A program made the position numbers and the translations under genes. From positions 248,001 to 312,000 of the forward strand of contig JAJTUP010000038.1 in assembly GCA_021399435.1 (NCBI GenBank): a DNA stretch of 64,000 bases. The letters are read 5' to 3'. A model generated the notes under the pieces. The model worked only from the letters and a program-made list of their open reading frames with translations. It did not search any database and was not told where the DNA came from. The DNA is from Diaporthe sp. PMI_573 (Eukaryota > Ascomycota > Sordariomycetes > Diaporthales > Diaporthaceae). Below are positions 42,560-54,171 of the stretch, piece after piece; position 1 is the first letter of the stretch, and every line of letters begins with the position of its first letter.

Positions 42560-43114
42560 TATGAAAACCCGGATATTCGCGTACCCAAAATCGGATGCTG
42601 CGTACCATTTGTTGACTTAGCAGCGCTGTAGCCAATCAGAGTCTCCCATTTCACCACACTTCACCACCCAACATAGTGCGTTGTGCAGCGCCGACCATAT
42701 GCCCTATATAACCTGCTCTGCCCACCAATGCTTTGTTACATCGACTATTTGCTTTATGGTATCAACGGCTAACGGCTGAGCTTACAAACTAAGGCAACCG
42801 CCGGCCTTAGAAGCAAAGATCCAAAGGTACAGTGTCGCTTCTAGTAGCGGCAACACCCCTAGACTGTCCGGCTAAGACAAGCTTGTGAGTACACTAGGAG
42901 AAAGTTGAAGGAATCTAGTGAACGGAAGAAATCTTCGATTACATATAAAGTAGTTGGAAGCTGTTGTGAAATCAGATTTTGCAACAATCACTACGGTATC
43001 GATCTCGACAAGTTTCAAGAAAGCGACTTACGTTGATATCACAACGGACTGATCATACAAATCCAAGGCGAAGGCCACCACCAAGCCTAACTGACAACTT
43101 GTCCATCTTCCAAA
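42560..43114. other. Intergenic region
   Basis: About 550 bases between the esterase and RNase H genes. No gene was recognised. Confidence 0.45.
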
Positions 43115-43912
43115 ATGAAGTTAAGCCGCAGTGAGAGGGCCATGGGCCAAGCAACCGCAGATCACATATCAAGCACGGCAAAACAGAACAAGAAAGCCAA
43201 CCACCAGCGAGAACTAGCCCTCCTTGAAGCCACCCCGGACCTACGATTCCACGGCAAGATTATCATCGAGTCGAGAGAAGATGCCATTGCAACAGCTATT
43301 GCTTCCAAGAACTCCGAGCCTGCTGATGAGACACAGCAGCTAGTATTCTTTGTTGACGGCTCCAGGTTCACCAACATCAAAGACAAGAGGAAACGAAAAG
43401 CTCCCTCATCAAGGAGGGCCACCGGGGCTGCTGTTGTTTACCAGACACGCAAACTGGAGTGGGAGCAGAGGGTATTCTGCCTCCCAGATGGATTCAAGTC
43501 CAAGATGGCGGAGATGGCTGCCATAGCGGAGGGGCTGGCAATTGCGTTATCCCAAATACTACTTATCTGCAACGGCAAACGCAAAGACAAGGCAAAGGTG
43601 GTTATCTTCTCGGACTGCCAGGCAGCCATGACTCATGTGGACACATTTCAGCGGACCAGTCCCGGCGAGGGGCGTCTGCACGGCGATCCGATCGTGCGCA
43701 AGCTCGTGACGAGGTCACAGTACCTCCGTAGCCTTGGAGTTGAAGTGGAGATTCGCTGGGTTCCTAGCCACTCAGGGGTCATGGGCAACATTCGCGCTGA
43801 CGCAGCAGCTCGGAGCGCTGCTTGGCGTACCCCTGGTATCGCAGAAGGAGTCTATCTGGATGAGGGCCTCTGGATGGACTTACCCGATGGTAGCAAAATT
43901 GCACGCATATAA
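43115..43912 (+). CDS. Stand-alone RNase H-like protein
   Basis: Single exon of 265 residues from ATG 43115. The RNase H fold residues are in order: Asp in FFVDGSRF (about 88), Glu in KMAEMAAIAEGLA, Asp in VIFSDCQAA and His/Asp in WVPSHSGVMGNIRADAAA. The N-terminal 80 residues are charged and of unknown type. RNase H domains of this type usually sit at the C-terminus of LINE retrotransposon polyproteins. No reverse transcriptase or endonuclease sequence is recognised nearby, so this is either a domesticated gene or a detached fragment that stayed open. Confidence 0.75.
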   Translation: MKLSRSERAMGQATADHISSTAKQNKKANHQRELALLEATPDLRFHGKIIIESREDAIATAIASKNSEPADETQQLVFFVDGSRFTNIKDKRKRKAPSSRRATGAAVVYQTRKLEWEQRVFCLPDGFKSKMAEMAAIAEGLAIALSQILLICNGKRKDKAKVVIFSDCQAAMTHVDTFQRTSPGEGRLHGDPIVRKLVTRSQYLRSLGVEVEIRWVPSHSGVMGNIRADAAARSAAWRTPGIAEGVYLDEGLWMDLPDGSKIARI

Positions 43913-46900
43913 GGAACTGTGCTCGCCGATATCCTGCCGCGGTCAATTTTTTTGTCAGCGGGGAGCTGGTAGGTGCGGAAAGAAAGACGAGAAAAACCCG
44001 ATTCCCAAGGGTGCCATCACAGGGTCTACGGAGTCGAACCGTACAGCGAACCTCCCCGCAGGCTGCTGGCCACCGGACTGTCACCACGGGACTGGTCCAA
44101 AGGGGTGGCCTACCTTATTCTCGGAACAAACTTGAGTTCGTGGGCGGACATTGATGCAGGAGGCGTTGAGCAGCCCGGTGTGCGCAGGCTGGGACCCGAC
44201 ATGATGCGGGGAGGGCCGAGGCAGAGGGTTTGGTTCGGAGGAGAATGACGTGGGTGCGTGCTGAGAGGAAGACAAGAATCTAGAAAGTTGTTGAGGCCGG
44301 AGTGGTTTAATCAACCGAGCAGAGAGCCGAGTTTCGAAAACGGGGTGCAAAGATGCCGGTGTTTGACGGAGATGTTTTAGAGTGGAAGAAGAGAGAGGAG
44401 AGAAGAGCGGAGACAGGCCTGTGTGCGAAGGACATTTTGTTTTGATCTGCATCACTTCGAGAGTGCTCCTTCCTCATCGCCCAATACATGACTTCTTTCC
44501 GAAACAATGATGGAGAGAGCGGCGAAGTTTCCTCGCTTAGGGAAGTGGCGCAACTCCCCCTCTCAGCACGCCTATCTCAGCACCTGCCTTTCAGGTCACC
44601 ATACTTGCACAGGATAAACGTCATAGACGTGGCATCCTGCAATTCACGATCTCGTGCGCCTGTGCCGACACAGTTGTGAGCTGAGGCTCCAGTTGGCCCA
44701 GAAGGAGCGCCGCGCTTCCCTGTTGCTCTAACTCACAGTGCTCTGGACAGCCAGGGGCAGAAACAATACCCTCTCTGAGGGAATCCGCATCGGCTTCCAC
44801 TTTGTTGAATCAGTAGACCTCGGAAGCACCGGCCGTCGCCACACACGGAAAGGTTGGGTATATCCAAATTCGACTCAATTGCTCTGTGCCTCCTGTGCCG
44901 AACAGAAATAAACCATGCTGCCCCATTACGTGCGTATTTTCGCTCCTCAGACGAGCCGACAACGACCCTGGAAATCTATGTACTGTGCCCCTTTTCCGTA
45001 TACGACTAGTAGTGCTTCGCCATCTATACCGCCCAAAAAGTCTAGCCGCATATTATGCCATATCTTCCCAACGTTCCTTGACCATGCTGTTGTACCTGCC
45101 GTCATCTTCTCAAGACTATCACACGCGTCCATTGTTCTTTTGCGAGACATCATCAATATGCTCTCAGGCGAAAATAGAGAAATAACGTTTCCATTGAAGC
45201 CAGCAATTCCAAGTAATTGTGTGGATCCCTTTCAGCCACCCGTCTCCGATGAGCCAACCAACCGAACTTCCAAGACAACGTTCGCGCCGTTCAGAAGAGA
45301 CTCCGTCCACACCTCTTTCACGTCTTCAGACACCACAGCCTCAACCACATCCGAGGAGCCATAGTCACAAAAATAAGTGAGAGACAGCTCCGCACGTGAG
45401 CCGTTGCGAGAATCGTCCCTCGATAACTAGAGACTGAGGTCGAGTTCGTTCACCTATTCGAGTCATGTCTCCAATATCCCGCCCAACAATTATCACCAAC
45501 TGTTTCATGCTCTCGATGCATTCTGCATCTTTAGCGATGTTTCCGGGGAGGATATACTTATAAAATTTGTTGATTTTGAGGTGCGTCAAGCTTGGCCATG
45601 AAAGTGGTCAAAGATAAATTCTGCCCTCAGTACAGAGCAACCTCTTCGCATGTTCTGACTGCGTGGCTGCCTCTCTCTATGAGGCTCATGCTTCCCACTC
45701 CTGCACACTTGATTGTCGTTCCCAAAGTGGCTATGAGAGCTGGGTCTCACCTGCCACATTTATTACGGCATCCTTCCCGATTCAACTCGAATCAGCAGAC
45801 TATTGGCAACAGCAGCCGCACATGGCACAGTATTAATAGCAACCACGCATAGCACGACATCAATAGCAAGTTCCAAGCTTGCTCTTGCCCACGATAATCT
45901 TCGTGGCGGGACGGGAACCCCTCACGTGTCAGTCCTGCCGCCCGGTCTTGTAAACATGGAGGTCCACATTGTGCACCGGCAGATCCAGGCACTACGAAAC
46001 CAAACGCGTCTCCAGCGAGATTCACCCCTAGAAGCACACACCAAACACATCTCGACAAACACAGACATCTTAAAGATGTTCCCTTCCCTTTTTCTTAGAA
46101 GCTTCAGCTTGACACGCACCTCATTCACTTCTCGCTCGCCAGCTTGGTTGTCATCGAACTTTACCATTAATATTTGTCTTCCCGTTTAACATGGACGGAG
46201 AACATCACTCGATACCACCCACCTTTCTGATCGGTTGGAAAAAGAAAAGAAACGGAAGGACATGGGTTCTACAGTAGTTAATCTTCTGGCCGAACACATC
46301 CGCTTTCCCAAGAGCTTGCCTCTCCGAAAGCCCCAAAGTTCACCATGCACTTCTGTGCCGGTGATAGCATTGATCGTGACATGTTCAGTCACTGATTGCC
46401 TAAAATTGCGGTTCGTATATCACGCCTACAAAAGCAACATCTTCTGTCTTCAAGGAAGTACGCCCAATTCTACAAGAAAGTGGGCAAGGCATGTAGGGGT
46501 CCAAGTCAGGTCAACGTCCTCCAGCTACTTGGGGACTCCGGGCAATTCAGTACTGACAGAAATAATACATGTATATTTGAATAGTATTGGCTCAATTCAT
46601 TCTTCGCGACCTTGATTGGGGCCTTACACTGGAGTGAGTCTCCTATGAGTATAGAACGGCGTAGTTGCCTCCTTTCACTCGTGTGCTTCTCGCTCGCAGG
46701 AATCCACGTTCCTCGATGCCAGGAGAACGATTCGGTCTATCCTTCCACCTTTCTCTAGCCTTAGTCCTTTGCGGTCCTTTCCCGTAGTGTTTTGGCAACA
46801 ACAATTGAGAATGTACAGAAACCAAGCAGTCAGCACCGCAACTGGCCTCATGCTTCCCAGCGCTATTGCACAGGCAGGGCCCTTCGAGCCTGCTGAGCTT

Positions 46901-47100
46901 CTAGCTCTGTCCCTGAGCGGAAGGCACAATTCTCTCTGGAAGTCAAGCTTGGAATAACAAAAACAACCAGTTCCTCTGTAAACACGACTCCCAGAATTTT
47001 CCACCAGGCTCACACACACATACACACACAGACACACACACAAACACACACACAAACACAAACACACACACACACACCCACACCCACACACACACACACA
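43913..47100. other. Gene-poor region (3.2 kb)
   Basis: No gene is supported with confidence. A 149-codon frame at 44915-45364 starts with ATG and has a Ser/Thr-rich C-terminal third, but lacks any recognisable domain. Other frames overlap each other and look like shadows. The region ends in a CA repeat. Confidence 0.4.
47010..47100. repeat. (CA)n microsatellite
   Basis: About 90 bases of nearly uninterrupted CA repeats with scattered T and G changes, ending directly at an ATG at 47101. Confidence 0.95.
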
Positions 47101-47616
47101 ATGTGTAAGTCACAGTCTCCTGTTTGTTGTGTTTCGGAGTGTCCCAGAATATGTCATCCCAGGCTCCATGACTAACACAAACCAGCGGTGACGACGACGA
47201 TGACGACGATGACGACGGCGACGAGGACGGCGACGGCGACGGCGACGATGACGGTGGCGGCGGTGGTGGGGGGCGGTCGGGGCCGGCTCAGCCCAGCCAC
47301 CATCATTGGGCTGGCGGCGGGCACAACCTGTGCGGTGGGCGTGGTGCTGGGCTGGCTGGTCCCGGGCTGGCCCCGGAAGGGCTGGGCTGGGCGGGCCTGG
47401 CGGCGTGCCCGCGGCCGCGGCCGCGCCGAGGAGGAGCGGGAGCTGGACGAGGTCCAGCCGCAGCAGCAGCAGCAACAGCAACAGCAGCAGCAGCCGGCGG
47501 CGGCGGCGGAGGCGGCGGAGGCGGCGGCGGGGGAGAAGGCGGCGGCAGCGGTGGAGACGGGGGCGGTGGCGGGGGCGGCGGAGGAGGATGCGGCGGCGGT
47601 TCGCTTTCTTTTTTAA
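47101..47616 (+). CDS. Small predicted single-pass membrane protein with repeats (tentative)
   Basis: A proposed four-base first coding exon (47101-47104, ATGT) is spliced over an 81-nt intron with textbook signals (GTAAGT, TGACTAAC, CAG) to 47186-47616, giving 144 residues. The product begins MSV and continues with a Thr/Met/Ala tract, one hydrophobic helix (TIIGLAAGTTCAVGVVLGWL), an Arg-rich stop-transfer stretch, a Glu-rich part, 11-12 Gln and an Ala/Glu/Gly-rich tail. Thr-rich outside, one helix and a repetitive cytoplasmic tail recall surface-sensor-type proteins. The simple-repeat DNA (ACG, CAG and GGC repeats) could also be non-coding. Confidence 0.4.
47186..47600. repeat. GC-rich trinucleotide low-complexity tract
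   Basis: Consecutive runs of GAC/ACG-type, CAG and GGC-type triplets. The CAG run (about 47460-47492) encodes polyGln in the proposed frame. Confidence 0.8.
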
Positions 47617-48461
47617 TTATATATATATATAAAAACTAAGTCTGAATAGACTTGACTCTGTTTTCAGCTTGTCACTGTTTCCTGTGCTGACCTTTCTCGG
47701 TGAACATGCTTTCAGTCTCGGCAGCTCCACGCAGTAATATGTCCACACGGTCCTCAACTCTGTCGTGGTTCAAAATGGTGGCAAGCTCGGTTGCCCAAGA
47801 AAATGCAAGAGCGAGTTTCTAAGTACGCTCTACAAGCCCGTCCAATATGAAGAAGAGAACCAGGAGATCGAACATAAGGAGGATAGGACGTAACGTGGAA
47901 CAGCTCTGCGTACAGCATTCGTGGTAGACTGGGTCTGGCAAATATGCAGTTGTTTGTATTCGAGGTAGGCCTAGAGCTAAGTTCTGAGCAGAAGGGGCGT
48001 AGAGCACCCTTTTGAAAGAGGTACAGCCCGCCTCATCCGCGTGAACCCCCCCCCCCCCGAAATTCACTGCCATGACATTTCCTATGTAAGCACATGCCCC
48101 AGAATGAATACGCAGATGTGAAGATCCCTCCAACAGCTTCCGTTGCACTCCTTGTATAAAGCCAAGCACCCTGAGTGGCCGTTGGAGGGTTGTGGCCGTT
48201 GGAGGGTTGGGCCCGAGTTGGGTGGGGAGGGAGGGAGATCGAGAGGCTCTGTTGTAGAACATCAGGCTAGTAGCTCAAGCATGAAATAGCCAAGATGGAC
48301 ATGCCCACGTCTAGCAGTCTTCCTACCCAATAGTTGAGCTTACCCATAGCTCAAGGAGAATATCCATGCATAATTCAGCAATATAAAGCTGCGTCATCCA
48401 AAACCTGCTCGTAGCACTGCGACAGTGGCTCAAATAGCGCAAGACTTGTGAGCCACGATGT
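47617..48461. other. Intergenic region
   Basis: About 850 bases with a C homopolymer near 48047 and an imperfect tandem duplication of 'ggccgttggagggttg' at about 48177-48210. No gene is supported. Confidence 0.45.
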
Positions 48462-49142
48462 TCAATTGACTGAAGGGGAAGCTGTTTGCGACGAGGACCC
48501 CGGGGGGTGGCCCAGGGTGTCATAGATATTAAATGGCCAAGCGCCGATAGGCGTTATGCCAGCATCAGCGGCCATGGCAGCGTCAGCAGCAGCATCAATC
48601 GCGTTCTTTTGGCGTACTTTGCAGCGTCCAGGTGGACTATGGTCGCGACAATTTTCGACGAGAAGTAAAGCGCAGCTCTCAGCTGCAGTAACAGCAGCAA
48701 CGAAAGCAGCATAGGAGCGGGAGGTAGAAACAGCCACAGCGATCGCTTGGGCCGTACGCGCAGCGACCATTCTGGGATTCGGCTCGTCAAGAGCGCGGAT
48801 CGTTCCGATAACAGCGGCGCAAGCCGCAACATTAACAGCTGCAATTGGCCTGGTCATGTGTCGAGGCGGGCGTAAGATCCGAGAGTTCTCGGAAGGGGGC
48901 CGAGCTGCTGGATTCCGGGCGCGAAGGACTTCGATGCTTTCGCTCCCGTCTATGCTACTTGGAAGCTGATGTATGCTGTTGGGCAGAAGGTCCACTGCGG
49001 CGTAGGCCGGCGGTGGAGAGTCTTTTCGTGTGCTGGTAGCTGCTGTCTGTGGGTTTGATCCACCAAATGCAGTCTCTCGATACTGCGTCTTGCCGCTCAA
49101 CTTCATTTTGCGCCGCAGCCAGGCGCGAAAACGGCTCGCCAT
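48462..49142 (-). CDS. Ala-rich hypothetical protein
   Basis: Reverse strand, single exon of 226 residues from ATG 49142. The N-terminus is basic (MASRFRAWLRRKMKL), then comes a Ser/Pro-rich stretch with a PPPAY motif of the type bound by WW domains. An Ala-rich, probably helical segment follows (about 95-165), then another Ala-rich stretch (IDAAADAAMAADAG). No signal peptide or known domain was seen. Base composition supports coding, but no homology was recognised. Confidence 0.5.
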   Translation of the reverse strand: MASRFRAWLRRKMKLSGKTQYRETAFGGSNPQTAATSTRKDSPPPAYAAVDLLPNSIHQLPSSIDGSESIEVLRARNPAARPPSENSRILRPPRHMTRPIAAVNVAACAAVIGTIRALDEPNPRMVAARTAQAIAVAVSTSRSYAAFVAAVTAAESCALLLVENCRDHSPPGRCKVRQKNAIDAAADAAMAADAGITPIGAWPFNIYDTLGHPPGSSSQTASPSVN

Positions 49143-50879
49143 TGTGTGGGCCTGGCTCTTTGATTGCTCGGAGTGGAGGAGACTGGTTGGGGAGTATGGC
49201 CACGATCGCAGACGGAGAGGCCAGGCTGAGATCTCAACGGAAACAATGGATGTTCTGGAGCTGTGATTATGGGCAATGTTATTCTCTCTCGATGTTGTTT
49301 GTTGAGATTATTGGAAGCCGTTGGAGTTGTGTGCAGTTGTTTTGATAAATGCAAAAATGGCCGACCGGGACTAAATGGGGAGATTATATATGCTTACATA
49401 TCATTATCCATTTTGGAAAATTTCAAAGCCTAAATCACATGGCGAAGGCACTTTGACATAGTCCTTGACGGCGTCAGACTAGGTTGAGTTCGTGTCTCGC
49501 GATAGCTTCGACCTTGACGGATTGACAGCGGCGGCACGATGGCGCGGCTCAACACTAAGACTTATAGCGCGGAAGTAGATTGAAAAGTCATTGTCTATGT
49601 AAAGCCTTGCATAGCTCCACTGTAATCATCTATTAAGATACTTTGTCTCTTGTCCTTGTAGGATACTTATTGTGGTTCCGGCTTAGTAGAGGAACTCAAA
49701 GAATACAAATAGTCTATGCGGCTATTGGTCGAGAAGAAATCACACCCGCAGCGCCGTTACTATCCACTTCTGCACACCGTTGCACACGGCTTTCGCATAG
49801 GTGTGCGTCATCGTATTGGATTCATGAAGCTACTTCTTCAGAATGAAGCTGACTTGAACGGAAAGGATTGGCCGGGCCAAACAGTTCTGGAAAGCTTTAC
49901 TGGGGTGGTGTCAGAACCTGAAGATGGGATTGCGATTGAAGTCGAAAGTCCTCCAAAGTCCCGAAATTCCGACAAGAAACAGTAGCTAGCCCCTGTGCAA
50001 CTTGGCTCAGAGATGCGATTGTCCCCGCTCTTGGCTCAACGCCGCGAACCCACCTTACGCAGGAGTCAAGACATTATGGATCTTGCGCCGGACTGGTGTC
50101 CTCCTAGACTGAAAGGCATCTGTGATCGCGTAGGCCTTCGTCATGGGCCTTGTTCGATTTTGAGTCAACGACAGTTCCGTCAGCGCGAGTGGTACAATGA
50201 CGATGCCGCAGCCAGGGCTGAGGTTCTCTGACCTGAATGGTTCACAGTCAGAGGGTAGATTCAGGTCCGAGTCGAGCGTTGGAGCACTAGGCGTGCAGTG
50301 GCTGGTGTACAAGGGCTGTGTGTCGGTTCTCGCGACGTCAGGTGTAAACCTCTCGGCGCCAATACCGGTACGGAGTCGAGAGAGTTTCAGCCCTGGCCCC
50401 GGCAGTGCGCCGCCCGAGACCGCTTGTTGGCCTCCAAGCCAGCCGCCAAGTCAGGCATGAGTGCGGCAGCAGGTGTTCCCGGGGCGTCGGAGCATTTCGC
50501 TAGTGGCCCCTTCGTATTAGTCAAGACTTTCACGCCTTGATATAAATGCAAGCGACGTCCTGATCGCTGCCGCCAATTTCTCAGGAGACTTTGTCCCGTG
50601 CTGGGCGCACTCGTTTTGGACTGGTCGATCACGGGCGAAAACATCTTGTCGTTCTTGTGCAAGTCTTGGGCTTTTCGCAATCCTTTGAAGCTCGTTGGGT
50701 GTGTAGCAGAGGCGGTATAAAGGAACCGGGACCGACTCGTTTCGACTGTCGGATGAGCTTATAGAACTCAGGATTGCTTTGATAGCGACACTCGCGACTT
50801 TTCGATTCTAATACGTTTAATTCTTCGAAAACACCTTCTTTTTTTAAAAAAAACATTCTCGCCGTCGTTTCCGTGAAAC
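49143..50879. other. Intergenic region with a possible ankyrin relic
   Basis: A frame at 49716-49985 includes FMKLLLQNEADLNGKDWPGQTVLE, which fits one ankyrin repeat followed by a stop. No flanking repeats were found, so it looks like a fragment. The remainder up to 50879, including the CHRD gene's promoter, has no supported gene. Confidence 0.35.
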
Positions 50880-51584
50880 ATGATGAACCCAACTATCTCT
50901 TCACTCGCTCTGCTGGCGCTCGGCGCTTGTGCCTCGCCTGTCGCTGTGAGGCAGGCAACAACAGAGCCCATCGTACTCGGAGGAGATGCCAACTCGGCCA
51001 TCCAGATCACCATCTCCCAAGTACAGCTTGGCGCCGCACCTCCAGGAGCTCCCCCGGCAGCTCCTCCAGCAGGTGTTCTCCCGGCAGCCCCTCCGGCAGC
51101 CGCCGCCGGCGACGCCAACGGGCTCTTTGCGTTCTCGTCAACCATGCTCGCCAATGCCACGCCTGAGCAGGTCGTCAACGGTACCGAACCCACCGGTGGC
51201 TTGGCCGGCGCATCAGGGACCTTCAACTTTGGCCTCAACTCGGCTACCGACACAATCTGCTACAACATCACGCTCAACAACTTCCAGGGAGACTTCTCCT
51301 CGCCTGCGACAACAGCGACACACATCCACGAGGCGGCAGTGGGTCAGTCTGGGCCCCCGAGGATAGCATTCCCCAATCCTGTGCCTGTGGGAGACCCTGC
51401 TGCAGGAGTTAGCAACAGCGTCGGTTGCATCAAGGGCCCGTTCACCACCGGCGTCGTGATGGAGGGCGCAGACACCGGCGCGGGGTTTACCGTAGCTCAG
51501 ATCGAGGCGAACCCGGCCGCCTTCTTCGCGGACACCCACTCCAGCCTGGCCCTGCCCGGTGCCGTGCGAGGGCAGTTGGCGTGA
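50880..51584 (+). CDS. Secreted CHRD-domain protein
   Basis: Single exon of 234 residues. Two ATGs in a row (50880 and 50883) could start it. A signal peptide (ISSLALLALGACASP) is followed by a Pro/Ala-rich linker with repeated APPAAPP-type units, then the CHRD domain: FNFGLNSATDTICYNITL, TATHIHEAAVGQSGPPRIAF (with the characteristic HIH), and a C-terminal ANPAAFFADTHSSLALPGAVRGQL. CHRD domains occur in extracellular proteins across kingdoms; the role in fungi is not defined. The gene starts after a CT-rich leader. Confidence 0.88.
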   Translation: MMNPTISSLALLALGACASPVAVRQATTEPIVLGGDANSAIQITISQVQLGAAPPGAPPAAPPAGVLPAAPPAAAAGDANGLFAFSSTMLANATPEQVVNGTEPTGGLAGASGTFNFGLNSATDTICYNITLNNFQGDFSSPATTATHIHEAAVGQSGPPRIAFPNPVPVGDPAAGVSNSVGCIKGPFTTGVVMEGADTGAGFTVAQIEANPAAFFADTHSSLALPGAVRGQLA

Positions 51585-53527
51585 GGAGTTAGTCACACCC
51601 GCCTAGAGCCCATCACGTCCTTTTGAAAGGAACTCATAGCCAGCTTCGTACACAACTTGCTCACCAATCTCGAGAACTGCTCTACAACAGAACTCTACGA
51701 GCGCCGCTAGCTACCAACCAAGTAACACAGAGCCCGGCCTGGTTCCGGGATTGCAATGGCAAACCAAGCACACTGGAGGCTACCAAAACGAAGCGGAGAC
51801 GACTCCAGAGTAGAGCATTCGGCACAGGCTTTTGGGACACCTGAACACCACAAAGTCGCTTCAGAGTTTTGATATTTAGTGCCTGTTGGGCCGCTTCACT
51901 ATACTATTATTGAAGGTGATGCTCACTCGACGGTATCGAGGGGTGTCTCCGGCAGCGGTAGACGTCGACTTGGCAGCCTTTTGGGTGAAGGCCTTTGGTG
52001 ATAATCTTAATAGGGGACGGGATAGCACGTGGGCAGGAGAGATTTCCTGGGGAATTAGAAAGTATAGTAATAGGACTGGGGTGCCTCTTCCACCACCGTC
52101 AGTATATCATTCAATACTAGCTTTTGCCGGGCAACAGGCAGCCATTCTCCGTTTGTGATGTCCGCTATGTGTGTCACTGAAGGGGTCTATAAGCTATTGA
52201 AATAGTGAAAGAGTTCAACGAGACAAGGTCAGAAGTCTCGTTCTCGGCTCAATCGCACTCAAATTCGTCGGTGGCGTCCTCCATAGATTGGGCATCCCCT
52301 TGAACCCCTGCCCCCAGACGTTGCTCAATGAGGGTCCAAATGAATAGATCCGTTTGGAGCCATCGGCAGGGACATTCATCACGATAATTTTCCGGCCAAT
52401 TTGTCACTCGCAGTATTGCCTACACGTGAAACATAGTCAATCGAAAGCGCGAGGGGCCTTTTTCTGAAAAACCCCATGACAATGTCTCACCACGATGTCT
52501 TAGAAAATGGTTACTGGTGTCATGCTGGGTGTGATTAATAAACATAGTTACTGCATGACTGGATCTAACATTGCACCTAAGTAGACATACCAAGACAAAA
52601 ACTTTGACGCCAATAGCACCACAGTGGTTGTCCATTAAGATCCCTTGGTAGTGGAGTAGCCCTCAACTTCTTGATGCGTCAAGTCTCCCTAAAATTGTCA
52701 CGTAGTGGTATTGGGGATTTTCAAAGGCATAGTCCAAAGGGCCATTCGAGCTTGCAAGCGCGTCTTGCCGCGGCTGTAAATCCCTCAGGGCAAATATGCA
52801 TCAGAGTGGATTCCTGTAAGACTATCCCCGATATGGAGGTCATGATTTGCAGAATAGACTCACAGGCAGAAGTCTAGAACGGAAACAGTCCCACACTCCT
52901 GCTTATGCATATCATAATATTGACAAAAGGACGCTTCTTGGAGCCAGCCGCCAAGATCTCGACAGCACGTGTTAAAGTTTGCAGGAGTCCACAGAAGCTA
53001 CTACGTGGTAGGTAGACCTGCATATACGGATCCTGCTGCCCCAGTGTCGGTGGATGCATTAAGACAACCGCGTAGGTTGCTTAATAACAATTGCTTCATT
53101 GAGAAGCATACTATTCCTATCACAGCGTACGTGGTCAGCGACCCATTGATCTGGCAGGAGCTGTCTCTGAATAATCTCCTAAAAAGTCCGACAATACTGA
53201 GGGCATCGTCGGCTTGAGTCCGAGGCTTGCGCATTGAGTGGCATGGAGTTCTAAACAGATTGTGGGCACACTGCGAGAATGGAGTCAATACCTATTCCTT
53301 CTGGATCGGAACACTCCGTAACCACCTTGTCTCATGCACCGATGTAGTTCCCACCGCCTATTCCCTACCTTCCACGTACAATATAGACAAATATATAAAC
53401 ACCATAGACTTGCCCCGTAAAGTTCCCAGATCTTCATCTCATCACCACCAAAGACTCCCAGCACAGCCAAGCACTTCATCCTCCTCTTCTCCCTGTTCTT
53501 TCCCAAGCACATCAAACACCCTTCACA
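51585..53527. other. Intergenic region (1.9 kb)
   Basis: No coding sequence is supported. The final 150 bases before 53528 are pyrimidine-rich and include a TATA-like 'aatatataaac' at about 53390, plausibly the core promoter of the secreted-protein gene downstream. Confidence 0.45.
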
Positions 53528-54171
53528 ATGCAGCTTACAGCCATCCTCGCCCTCGCCGCCACGGCCGCCTGCTCTGTTCTGCCCGCTGGCCTCCCAGCCG
53601 GTGTCGAGTACACCCAGATTTCGGCCGCGGATATCCCCGAGTCGATCCGTCTGGCGCCTGCCTTCAACGAGACGGCTGTCGCGTTCGTTGAGGCCCGCGA
53701 CGGAGACCTGAGCAAGCGCGCCAACCACGGCGTGTACCTCTGCGTCGATGCCTACTGGGGCGGTCACTGTGCTTACATTACCGCTGGTGCCGGTGTCTGT
53801 GGTAAGTTATTTCTACCCGATCCATGCCGCTTCTTTGGATGTTCTGCGAGGAGCAATTTCTAATCTCACTCTGCTGGTGCAGTTCCTCTGGCCGGCGACT
53901 TGAACGACCAAGTCAGCTCTGTTGGCCCTGATGCTGGCGCCTACTGCCGGTTCTACTTGTGAGTCGCCTGTTATATGTCCCTGGTGCGGTCGGGAGTTAT
54001 CTGACACGTTCTCTTCTTAGCGACGCGGGCTGCACGGATGACAGTGGCTGCAAGCACTTCGACTTGACGAACCCTGGCCGTTCCGACCTCAACTCGGCGG
54101 GAATATCTGGTCCCTGTGCCGGTGTCAACCCCAACGACAAGGTCACTAGCTACCAGTGCTGGGACGCTTAA
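53528..54171 (+). CDS. Small secreted Cys-rich protein with a Kex2-type propeptide
   Basis: Three exons, 53528-53801, 53883-53958 and 54021-54171, with introns GTAAGT...TGCAG and GTGAGT...TTAG, giving 166 residues. Signal peptide MQLTAILALAATAACS, a propeptide of about 45 residues ending LSKR (Kex2 site at 63-64), then a mature domain of about 100 residues. It has eight cysteines, including YLCVDAYWGGHC, GVCVPLAGDL, CRFYFDAGCTDDSGC and CAGV. The pattern (aromatic-rich strands, WGGHC-type motif) resembles small beta-rich secreted proteins, but I cannot assign a family with certainty. Kex2 cleavage and Cys content fit an extracellular function, possibly host- or microbe-directed. Confidence 0.82.

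Noticed and set aside
44017..44105. Reverse-strand tRNA-like T arm with a perfect 5-bp stem (tacgg/ccgta) around TTCGACT
   Set aside because: No matching acceptor stem, D arm or A box is found at the required distance, so it is only a hairpin.
44915..45364. 149-codon forward frame with ATG
   Set aside because: No domain, no signal peptide and poor coding character. Mentioned under the gene-poor region but not called as a gene.
48177..48210. Short tandem duplication 'ggccgttggagggttg'
   Set aside because: Only two copies of 16-17 bases in non-coding DNA, so too small to be meaningful on its own.
47819..48262. 147-codon reverse frame near a poly-C run
   Set aside because: It crosses a homopolymer, lacks recognisable sequence and overlaps other equally long frames.
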